Positions 1 to 5,109 of a stretch of DNA of 8,411 nucleotides are shown piece after piece. Every line of letters starts with the position of its first letter. Position 1 is the first letter of the stretch. A program made the position numbers and the translations under genes. The notes under the pieces were generated by a model, which was not told the origin of the DNA, did not search any database, and saw only the letters and a program-made list of their open reading frames with translations. Source of the DNA: SZUA-451 sp034721895 (lineage in GTDB: Bacteria; Campylobacterota; Campylobacteria; Campylobacterales; Sulfurovaceae); contig JAYEND010000040.1 of the NCBI GenBank assembly GCA_034721895.1, positions 1 through 8,411 of the forward strand, read 5' to 3'.

Positions 1-290
1 GTATCCGGGTCAATGCGATCTCAGCAGGACCTATCAAGACACTTGCAGCAGCAGGGATCGGTGATTTCTCTTTCTTGCTTAAATGGAATGCAGCGCACGC
101 TCCACTGAAAGAGAATGTTACGATCAGCCAGGTAGGTAACTCCGGTATGTATCTTCTCTCAGATCTGAGTTCCGGTGTCACGGGTGAAATCCATTATGTC
201 GATGCCGGATACAATGTCATGGGAATGCCGGCTGTAGAGTTTGATGAGAATGGCAAACCACAGCTTGCCTGGAATGGGGAGCCAAAATAG
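1..290 (+). CDS. fabI: Enoyl-[acyl-carrier-protein] reductase (NADH), C-terminal part
   Basis: The frame is open from the left edge (first full codon at base 3) to a TAG at 288-290, giving the last 95 or so residues of the protein. FabI catalyses the last reductive step of each fatty-acid elongation cycle, reducing trans-2-enoyl-ACP with NADH in the cytosol. The visible part has the family's C-terminal signature: RVNAISAGPIKTLAAAGI, which follows the catalytic Tyr/Lys region lying outside the window, then a substrate-loop segment, the line LLSDLSSGVTGEIHYVDAGYN, and a short tail ending in EPK. The VDAGYN motif near the C terminus is typical of FabI rather than of general short-chain dehydrogenases. 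The N-terminal Rossmann region is missing only because the window starts inside the gene. The stop codon lies in the left arm of a perfect hairpin (283-306). Identification is secure; NADH rather than NADPH preference is family knowledge. Confidence 0.95.
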   Translation, partial: IRVNAISAGPIKTLAAAGIGDFSFLLKWNAAHAPLKENVTISQVGNSGMYLLSDLSSGVTGEIHYVDAGYNVMGMPAVEFDENGKPQLAWNGEPK

Positions 291-306
291 ACGGATGTCT
301 ATTTTG
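283..306 (+). terminator. Perfect 10-bp hairpin over the fabI stop codon, probable terminator
   Basis: CAAAATAGAC (283-292) and GTCTATTTTG (297-306) are exact inverted repeats around a GGAT loop. The fabI stop TAG (288-290) is in the left arm, and the right arm supplies a TTTT run, so the arms do the work of both stem and U-tract. The stem is AT-rich, so termination may be partial. A second hairpin follows at 338-358. Confidence 0.55.
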
Positions 307-307
307 T

Positions 308-420
308 AATTAATAACTAGCAATTAATAATTTTGGTAGGCACTCTTTTGGAGTGCTTCTATTTTGGGAGTGATGCTTTAGCCTCACCGGACTATTAAAT
401 GGGAGTAAATTCCCACTTTC
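308..420 (+). repeat. Structured, repeat-like spacer and leader between fabI and rlmB
   Basis: This gene-free stretch contains several ordered structures. AATTAATAA occurs twice as a direct repeat (308-316, 322-330). An 8-bp hairpin with one G-U pair spans 338-358 (core GCACTC/GAGTGC, loop TTTTG) and is followed by a T-rich stretch, so it could terminate read-through from fabI. GTGATGC-TTTA-GCCTCAC (370-387) forms a stem with one mismatch. TGGGA/TCCCA (400-404, 411-415) forms a third hairpin. The heptamer TGGGAGT occurs at 365-371 and again at 400-406. Either copy can pair with ATTCCCA (409-415), so mutually exclusive folds are possible. The density of inverted repeats suggests a dispersed intergenic (REP/MITE-like) element or a structured 5' leader for rlmB. 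Which of these it is cannot be decided from one copy. Confidence 0.45.
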
Positions 421-441
421 TTTACCATTGCAAAAAGATAA

Positions 442-1200
442 ATGATGAATGATTCTCCCGAATACCTTGCCAAAAAAGCCTTTTATGATAGAGTTCTGAC
501 CATCTACGGACGCAATGCAGTCATGGAGGCTTTGGAAGATAAGAATATTATCATTCATAAGCTTCATCTATCTAAATCCAATCGTTCTGCTCCTCAGCTT
601 GATGAGATGGTCAAGGTCGCTTCCAGGAGAGGTATCGAAGTCGTCCTTCATGACAAGAATGCACTTTCGCGTATCTCAAGGAATGCAAAGCAGGATCAGG
701 GGGTTGCTCTGGACCTTTTACTGGAACATTATATGGATGAAGGTAAATTTATATCAAATAATATTAATTACCGACTGATTGCACTTGACGGTATCCATAA
801 TCCACAAAACCTGGGGATGATCATCCGCTCCTGTGCAGCAGGACAGATCGATGGAATCATTCTTCCGACGAAAAACTCTGCCAAAATTTCACCTTTGGTG
901 ATCAAAGCAAGTGCAGGCACACTTTTTAAACTGCCGATCATAAAAACAAATGATTTAGCCAAAACACTTAAGCATTTTCAGAGAGAACAAGCCAAACTCT
1001 ATACTCTCTCTTCCCATGCCAAAAAGAGTTACAGGGAGCAGCAATACTCAGATAAGGCAATCTTTATCCTTGGTAATGAGAGCGAGGGCGTCAGTCAGGA
1101 GATAAAAGTACTTTGTGACGAGAATATTGTGATACCCATGAATCGCAATGTAGAATCACTCAATGTTGCCGTAACCGCGTCACTTTTGGCATTTTTATAG
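442..1200 (+). CDS. rlmB: TrmH/SpoU-family 2'-O-methyltransferase, RlmB type (23S rRNA G2251)
   Basis: This is a 252-residue SPOUT-fold methyltransferase that would transfer a methyl group from SAM to a ribose 2'-OH in RNA. The RlmB subgroup acts on G2251 in the 23S rRNA P-loop. An N-terminal substrate-binding domain (about residues 19-95, beginning IYGRNAVMEAL) precedes the knotted catalytic domain. The three SpoU motifs are intact: motif 1 HNPQNLGMIIRSC at 119-131, with the catalytic-type Asn and Arg; motif 2 FILGNESEGV at 208-217; and motif 3 IPMNRNVESLNVAVTASLL at 231-249. The two-domain layout and the length fit RlmB/TrmH group 3 better than tRNA TrmH. ATG at 442 follows an in-frame TAA at 439-441; a second ATG at 445 is an alternative start. 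The upstream AAAAAGA is a weak ribosome site. The protein ends immediately after motif 3 (AFL), so the C-terminal helix is short. Exact target position is inferred from family. Confidence 0.88.
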   Translation: MMNDSPEYLAKKAFYDRVLTIYGRNAVMEALEDKNIIIHKLHLSKSNRSAPQLDEMVKVASRRGIEVVLHDKNALSRISRNAKQDQGVALDLLLEHYMDEGKFISNNINYRLIALDGIHNPQNLGMIIRSCAAGQIDGIILPTKNSAKISPLVIKASAGTLFKLPIIKTNDLAKTLKHFQREQAKLYTLSSHAKKSYREQQYSDKAIFILGNESEGVSQEIKVLCDENIVIPMNRNVESLNVAVTASLLAFL

Positions 1201-1220
1201 TTGCCTGTTGTATTTATCGG

Positions 1221-1255
1221 AGGTGCCTAAATATTGAAGTATTTAGAGAGTACCT
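1221..1255 (+). promoter_or_regulatory. 13-bp hairpin between rlmB and the downstream gene
   Basis: AGGTGC (1221-1226) plus CTAAATA (1227-1233) pairs with TATTTAG (1240-1246) plus GTACCT (1250-1255). The pairing has one G-U and a 3-nt AGA bulge, and the loop is TTGAAG. No T-tract follows on either strand, so it is not a standard intrinsic terminator. It could be an mRNA 3'-end stabiliser for rlmB, an attenuator, or an operator for the next gene. Confidence 0.45.
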
Positions 1256-1260
1256 TAATA

Positions 1261-1280
1261 TGCTATACTTGCACAAAGGA
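1261..1280 (+). promoter_or_regulatory. Possible extended -10 box and ribosome site of the 126-residue protein gene
   Basis: TGCTATACT (1261-1269) resembles an extended -10 element, and AAAGGA (1275-1280) lies 6 nt before the ATG at 1287. The ribosome site is convincing. The promoter is weaker: transcription from this -10 would begin at about 1276, almost on the ribosome site, and no good -35 is at the right distance. The gene may instead be read through from rlmB. Confidence 0.3.
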
Positions 1281-1286
1281 TAAATA

Positions 1287-1667
1287 ATGAATAAAGATCA
1301 AAACAACGAAGAGTCAAAGAATCTGCCTGAAAATATGGAGAGAGTTGAGTCAAGTAGTGAGGAAAAAACACTTTTTTCAAAAATGGGAATTGAATTTGAA
1401 GATGATAAGCTCAATGTGGATTTTAATCAGACAAGAGATTTTTTCGGAAATCTTCAAAAACAACTCGAAGAGAGAGCAGAGCGTATCCAAAAGGATATCA
1501 GCGAAGGGTCAGTGGATATGTCGGAAAAGGTTGGAATTAAAGTAGATAAAAATCACATCAATGTTGATCTTAATAAATCCAGGGAGTTTATCAATGATTT
1601 TGGAAAAAAAATTGAAGGATTTTTGACTGAGATTGATAAAGTCGTTCATGATGTCAATAAAAAATAG
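1287..1667 (+). CDS. Small acidic protein of unknown function with an internal duplication
   Basis: I do not recognise this 126-residue protein. It has no signal peptide or membrane segment, so it is probably cytoplasmic. The first 28 residues are a Glu/Asn/Ser-rich, probably disordered leader. After that, two copies of one unit occur 49 residues apart: about 33-71 (MGIEFEDDKLNVDFNQTRDF...) and 82-120 (VGIKVDKNHINVDLNKSREF...). Both share the pattern G-I-x5-x-[LI]-N-V-D-[FL]-N-[QK]-[TS]-R-[DE]-F and are followed by an amphipathic, Lys/Glu-rich helix-like stretch. The conserved core suggests a short beta-turn-helix unit that may self-associate. The start is supported by AAAGGA at 1275-1280. 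The stop is only 3 nt from the stop of the convergent TRAP-protein gene. No function can be assigned from sequence or neighbours. Confidence 0.8.
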   Translation: MNKDQNNEESKNLPENMERVESSSEEKTLFSKMGIEFEDDKLNVDFNQTRDFFGNLQKQLEERAERIQKDISEGSVDMSEKVGIKVDKNHINVDLNKSREFINDFGKKIEGFLTEIDKVVHDVNKK

Positions 1668-1697
1668 TCTCTAGCCTCTAAGATTGAGGAAGTTTTT
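1665..1697. terminator. Weak convergent termination zone
   Basis: Two convergent genes end here with 3 nt between their stop codons. A short hairpin, CCTC (1675-1678) with GAGG (1686-1689), is flanked by an A-run to the left (T6 for minus-strand transcripts) and TTTTT at 1693-1697 to the right. It could act in both directions, but the stem has only 4 bp, so confidence is low. Confidence 0.3.
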
Positions 1698-2759
1698 CGT
1701 TGAAATGTCATCCCATGGTTTATTGAGTTTGGAGAAAGCCTTATAACTTTCCAAAACACGTTTGAAGTCATTACTCTTTTGACTTTCATCCTGTAGAACT
1801 TCTGCAAGTGCCTTTTTGGCTGCATCTATCATATCCTTAGGGAAAGGCTTGACCTGTACGCTTTGGGGAAGTTCCTGAAGGGCTTTGGCATTTTTATAGC
1901 GGAATTCCTGGAGCATATTCCCCGTCATCTCTTCAGAGGCTGCTGTGATGATTGCCCTGTGTTCATCATCCAGTTTTTCCCAGCGTGCTTTATTGAACGT
2001 CACTTCGAGAATAGAACCAGGTTCATGCCATCCGGTATAATAGTAGGAAGCAGCTTTGTCAAAGCCCATCATTTTATCCAGATAGGGACCGACCCATTCG
2101 GTTGCATCGATCGTGCCACGCTCCAGTGAAGTGAAGATCTCTCCGGCAGGAAGCAGGACAGGGTTGACCCCGAGTTTTTTCATTACTTCGCCGCCAAGGC
2201 CCGGGATACGCATCTTCAAGCCTTTGAGGTCTGCCAGTGATTTGATCTCTTTTTTGAACCATCCACCCATCTGAGGCCCGGTAGTACCTCCGATCAAAGG
2301 ATAGAGATTGAATTTGGCATAAAGTTCCCGCCAGAGTTCATAGCCGCCGCCAAATTTCATCCAGGTGATCATCTCTTCGCTGGTAAGCCCCAGTGGCATT
2401 CCTCCGAAGATGGAAAAAGCAGGGTTCTTTCCTTTCCAGTAGTAAACTCCGGAATGAAACACATCGATTTGTGCCGCAGAAGTGGCATCAAAGACCTGAA
2501 GTGCAGGAACAAGTATATTTTTTGGATAAACTTTCATCTCCAGTGACCCGCCGCTCAGTTCACCGCAACGCCTGGCAAAATTATCAACCCCTGTACCCAT
2601 GATCGGGAAATGAGCCGGCCATGAGGTAGCAAGCTTGAGTTTGACCTTTCTGCCCCTGTTGATATTGACTGAGCTTTTCTCTTCTGCCCTGCGGCAGCCT
2701 GTCAGTGCCAGAGCAGTTGCCCCTACGGCAGTCGTGGTGATAAAGTCTCTTCGTTTCAT
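1671..2759 (-). CDS. TRAP transporter solute-binding protein (DctP family), Tat-type lipoprotein signal
   Basis: This 362-residue protein is a periplasmic solute receptor of the DctP/TakP class. It would deliver a carboxylate-type substrate to a DctQM membrane permease. The N terminus has a twin-arginine signal (MKRRDFI, residues 1-7), a hydrophobic stretch, and a lipobox LTGC at 19-22. This suggests folded export by Tat and lipid anchoring at Cys22. The mature protein begins with KLKLATSWPAHFPIMG (40-55). MRIPG at 183-187 carries the conserved Arg that contacts the substrate carboxylate in this family. IDATEWVGPYLD (217-228) resembles the 2-oxo-acid-binding TakP branch. The ATG at 2757-2759 is preceded by AGGA at a 5-nt spacing. 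No DctQ or DctM gene is adjacent: the gene stands alone, divergent from the methyltransferase gene. The ligand is unknown; the oxo-acid suggestion is inference. Confidence 0.9.
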   Translation of the reverse strand: MKRRDFITTTAVGATALALTGCRRAEEKSSVNINRGRKVKLKLATSWPAHFPIMGTGVDNFARRCGELSGGSLEMKVYPKNILVPALQVFDATSAAQIDVFHSGVYYWKGKNPAFSIFGGMPLGLTSEEMITWMKFGGGYELWRELYAKFNLYPLIGGTTGPQMGGWFKKEIKSLADLKGLKMRIPGLGGEVMKKLGVNPVLLPAGEIFTSLERGTIDATEWVGPYLDKMMGFDKAASYYYTGWHEPGSILEVTFNKARWEKLDDEHRAIITAASEEMTGNMLQEFRYKNAKALQELPQSVQVKPFPKDMIDAAKKALAEVLQDESQKSNDFKRVLESYKAFSKLNKPWDDISTKNFLNLRG

Positions 2760-2841
2760 AAATATCCTGCTTTGCTGCTAAGTAAATAAATAGTAACATA
2801 AGTATCCTAATAATTTGAGGGCAATACTCAGGAGATTAATT

Positions 2842-3486
2842 TTGGAATGTTTGGTCTGCAATACGGTATGTCATGACTTTATGGATGAGAAGATGGGTCT
2901 GGAGTGCCACTTTTGCCCCTTTTGCAAACTTATCTTTAAATCTCCAAAACAGTTCAGCAGTCTGGCTATCCAGAAAGAGCGTTATGACCTACATGAGAAT
3001 GAAGAGAGTGATAAGGGGTATCAGGCATACTTCCAACGATTTTTGGATTTTGTCCTACCATTGGTCGGCGGTCCGAAAAGTGCATTGGATTTTGGGTGCG
3101 GTTCCACATCGCTACTCTCCAAAATGCTAAACAAAGAGGGTATCAAGTGTGACTATTATGACCCGATTTATCATCCGGATCTCTCTTGTCGGCAAAAGAA
3201 CTATGACCTGATCATCTCGACAGAAGTATTCGAACATTTACATAACCCCAAAGAGGTCTTTGAGCTATTGCTTTCCCAACTCAGCAAAGGAGGCTATCTG
3301 GCCATTCAGACACAGTTTCATGATAATAGTGTGGAGCATTACCTCTCATGGTACTATAGGCAGGATCCGACACACATCGTCTTTTTTGCGCCTGAAACTT
3401 TCAGGGTATTGTGTGAAATGTTTGGGTGTGAAGTGGTGGGAGATAATGGGAAAAACATGGTGGTGATTCAAAAAGGTTTTAACTAG
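2842..3486 (+). CDS. Zinc-ribbon-containing class I SAM-dependent methyltransferase
   Basis: The likely start is TTG at 2842, not the TTG at 2815: AGGAG (2830-2834) lies 7 nt upstream, and the first residues are then MECLVCN. The 214-residue product has a Cys-rich N terminus (Cys3, Cys6, Cys22, Cys25, Cys28, including CxxC and CPFC) that looks like a small zinc-binding module. A Rossmann methyltransferase fold follows: motif I LDFGCGS at 82-88, an acidic residue after strand 2 (YYDP, 105-108), and YDLIISTEVFEHLHNP at 121-136. The EHL/HNP signature is typical of Methyltransf_11/23 enzymes of the UbiE/Coq5-like or small-molecule type. SAM binding is well supported; the substrate is not known. 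Downstream, its stop lies in a hairpin shared with the convergent pseudogene. An ATG at codon 18 would remove CxxC and is less likely. Confidence 0.85.
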   Translation: MECLVCNTVCHDFMDEKMGLECHFCPFCKLIFKSPKQFSSLAIQKERYDLHENEESDKGYQAYFQRFLDFVLPLVGGPKSALDFGCGSTSLLSKMLNKEGIKCDYYDPIYHPDLSCRQKNYDLIISTEVFEHLHNPKEVFELLLSQLSKGGYLAIQTQFHDNSVEHYLSWYYRQDPTHIVFFAPETFRVLCEMFGCEVVGDNGKNMVVIQKGFN

Positions 3487-3510
3487 GAGTCCGACAGGCT
3501 CCTAGTGCTT
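3482..3510. terminator. Bidirectional hairpin holding the stop codons of both convergent genes
   Basis: ACTAGGAG (3482-3489) pairs perfectly with CTCCTAGT (3499-3506). With one bulged T, an inner CC/GG extends the stem to 10 bp around a GACA loop. The plus-strand stop TAG (3484-3486) lies in one arm and the minus-strand stop (CTA on plus, 3502-3504) in the other. GCTTTT follows on the plus side; on the minus side only TTAAAAC follows. It is probably a terminator for the methyltransferase transcript and possibly for both. Confidence 0.65.
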
Positions 3511-4122
3511 TTGTGTGGACCGAAACCATCTCTCTAAAAATGCCTCTCTTGCATAGACCTTTGTTCCAAGAGCATGTTTATAATCCATATGAGGAGGACC
3601 CCGGTTCCAAAAATCAAAACCCTTCTCCTGGAGGTATTGTGCCAGCAATACAAGTTGTACTTTACCATAGTTGGTGTACTGTCTGTCTCTATGGCAAAAG
3701 CCACTCAGGCTTGTATAAGTCTTACTGATGGTGTATCCTATCTCTCCGGCGGCGACTTTGCCATCTTCTTTGATAGCATACGATATGACTTTGAAATCAG
3801 GATTTAAACCTCTTGTCTTTTTTAGGGTTTCGACATATCTGGGACTGAGCCAGCAACACTTATGAAATTTTTGGATCCCTTGTGCTACCTCATCTATATT
3901 CTCATCAATACAGAGTCTGAAATCTCTTGAATTCAATAGTTTTTTGACCTTTTTTGAAATATGAAGATTTTCAAAATCCAGCAATGCATATTTATATTAA
4001 ATCTCAGGCAATAAAACCTCTTGCGTATCAAAAACCTCTGTTGTTGGTATAAAACCGGCAAAAGAAAGTTCTATATAAAAAATGGGACTGAAATCATTAC
4101 TCCAATAGTAGTCTTCATGCAT
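3502..4122 (-). pseudogene. Aat-like (leucyl/phenylalanyl-tRNA-protein transferase family) gene interrupted by an in-frame stop
   Basis: Reading the minus strand from ATG at 4122 gives 41 residues (MHEDYYWSNDFSPIFYIELS..., ending VLLPEI), then TAA at 3999-3997. The same frame continues as YKYALLDFENLHISKKV... for 164 more residues to TAG at 3502. Both sides read as one protein, so this is a nonsense interruption, not a frameshift; CAA (Gln) to TAA would explain it. The intact product would be 206 residues. The downstream part matches the Aat/GNAT fold: LHIS (53-56), CCWLSPRY (89-96), a DGKVAAGEIGY strand (120-130), and an LG-x6-R-x2-FL tail, which aligns with the SLGA...R..FL end of Aat. Aat adds Leu or Phe to N-terminal Lys/Arg for N-end-rule degradation. 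This divergent relative lacks the usual Aat N-terminal region. A 160-residue fragment from TTG 3984 has no good ribosome site. The original start is uncertain. Confidence 0.8.
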
Positions 4123-4277
4123 ATTGGGGTAAATATGATTAAAGAGCCTTTTTTATCTATAAGATCATTGAGTGATAAATTGTAAATGCCATGCCAAGTA
4201 TGTGTCATCCTGAATTATACAAAAGATCACCTAATGAGGCTGCGGATCTTCAATCCACTGATCTGTCATGTATCAAT
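4123..4277. repeat. Non-coding spacer with a probable degraded intergenic repeat
   Basis: No convincing gene is present. TGTCAT occurs twice (4203-4208 and 4264-4269), bounding about 55 bp that contains three GATC sites (4225, 4245, 4260) and a small hairpin, GGAT/ATCC (4244-4256). The TGTCATCCTGAATT start resembles palindromic intergenic repeats found dispersed in many bacteria, here apparently decayed. This resemblance is from memory and unproven. The remaining bases, 4123-4200, are AT-rich and hold only an A6 run upstream of the Aat-like pseudogene. Confidence 0.35.
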
Positions 4278-5057
4278 TCAAACTTTCTTATAGGTTGCTT
4301 CCACGATTTTTTTGCCATACTTTCTTTCAAGTCTCCGTACGATAAAATGACCACGTGCCATATTCTGAAAATGATCAATAAAGAGTGTATTTATAAGTGC
4401 TCCTCCCGCTGCTCCTATGGCAGGGACTGCTTGCGCTGCCGCTTTTTGTGACACTTGAATGCTGAATCGCTCTGAAATTTGAATGATCAGCCTGGCAAGG
4501 GCGGGAGCACCTTTTTCAGACAGACCTTTTTCTGCTATATGTTTGGCAGCATGTGTAACAGACTGTGCCAATGTAGCTCGAACTGCAAAATATCCGGATT
4601 CAGAAGCATCATCGCTCTTGCTCGGCCCACCAAAAGCAAAAACTTCAATACATGCAATTTTTGATTCGATTTTGCCGATAGTTTCACCTTCGCTTCTTGC
4701 AACGTCAGCTATGGATCGTAACATGATGGTTGTAGATATCGGCAATTCAACTGCCAATGCAGGCAAGCCAAAGAAGCCTCCTAGGCCACCAGTTGTTGTA
4801 ACGGCCAGTTTGTGCCAGATATTTGACGCTTCTTCACCGGGTAAGTCCTTTATGGTGAAAACTGCGGCATCGGTGGCCTTGGATAGTGCCGTCTGGGTTA
4901 CTTCACCCACTTTCGCATTCCAGTTGTCAGGCAGGAGTTCAAATCCTTTTTCGATGGGTGTGCCGAGTAGATTGGTAATTTTTGCGGCAATACCGGGATT
5001 TTCCAAAAGCATTTTTGCTTTTTTTAAATCATTCAAATCTGTTTGCTGAAAAGTCAT
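4278..5057 (-). CDS. EcsC-family protein
   Basis: The start is ATG at 5057, preceded by a full Shine-Dalgarno AAGGAGG (5070-5064) at 6 nt. A longer frame back to 5099 is open but would translate the intercistronic hairpin and has no ribosome site. The 259-residue product belongs to the EcsC family (PF12787), named after the third gene of the Bacillus ecs locus, whose biochemical role is unclear. The family core is visible at about 83-124: HKLAVTTTGGLGGFFGLPALAVELPISTTIMLRSIADVARSEGE. It is a Gly-rich hydrophobic helix pair that probably associates with a membrane. A second Ala/Gly-rich helix lies at 205-224 (KAAAQAVPAIGAAGGALINT), followed by a basic tail ending in YKKV. There is no signal peptide. 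It is the third gene after metG and the Mur-like gene, 52 nt downstream of the latter, so it is probably co-transcribed. It does not sit beside ABC transporter genes. Confidence 0.85.
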   Translation of the reverse strand: MTFQQTDLNDLKKAKMLLENPGIAAKITNLLGTPIEKGFELLPDNWNAKVGEVTQTALSKATDAAVFTIKDLPGEEASNIWHKLAVTTTGGLGGFFGLPALAVELPISTTIMLRSIADVARSEGETIGKIESKIACIEVFAFGGPSKSDDASESGYFAVRATLAQSVTHAAKHIAEKGLSEKGAPALARLIIQISERFSIQVSQKAAAQAVPAIGAAGGALINTLFIDHFQNMARGHFIVRRLERKYGKKIVEATYKKV

Positions 5058-5109
5058 GCCAAGCCTCCTTGGATATCTGGGATTTTTGAGCTTCCTCAAC
5101 CAGATATTT
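5058..5109 (-). promoter_or_regulatory. Structured intercistronic region before ecsC, with the ribosome site in a hairpin loop
   Basis: Nearly all of the 52-nt gap can fold on the transcribed (minus) strand. ATATCTGG (5107-5100) pairs perfectly with CCAGATAT (5080-5073). Inside, TTGAG/CTCAA (5099-5095, 5090-5086) forms a 5-bp stem with a GAAG tetraloop and a one-sided 5-nt bulge. Directly after, CCAAG (5072-5068) pairs with CTTGG (5063-5059) around GAGG, so the Shine-Dalgarno sits partly in the stem and partly in the loop. No U-tract follows, so it is not a classical terminator. A role in RNA processing or translational control of ecsC is inference. Confidence 0.5.

Noticed and set aside
310..567. 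85-codon minus-strand frame over the fabI-rlmB spacer
   Set aside because: It overlaps the start of rlmB and translates the hairpin-rich spacer; the protein looks like a translated repeat rather than a gene.
2760..2841. Divergent promoters between the TRAP receptor and the methyltransferase gene
   Set aside because: Promoters must lie here or nearby, but no hexamer pair with acceptable spacing stands out in this AT-rich stretch, so I did not place one.
3997..3999. Programmed recoding (read-through or special amino acid) at the Aat-like TAA
   Set aside because: UAA is not a usual recoding codon, and no stem-loop or known signal is evident just downstream; a nonsense mutation is simpler.
4191..4451. 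86-codon plus-strand frame across the spacer into ecsC
   Set aside because: Half of it is antisense to ecsC and the rest is the repeat-like spacer; no ribosome site.
4483..5049. 188-codon open frame on the plus strand
   Set aside because: It lies antisense to the well-supported ecsC gene (perfect Shine-Dalgarno, family core motif), shows no domain, and has no ribosome site of its own.
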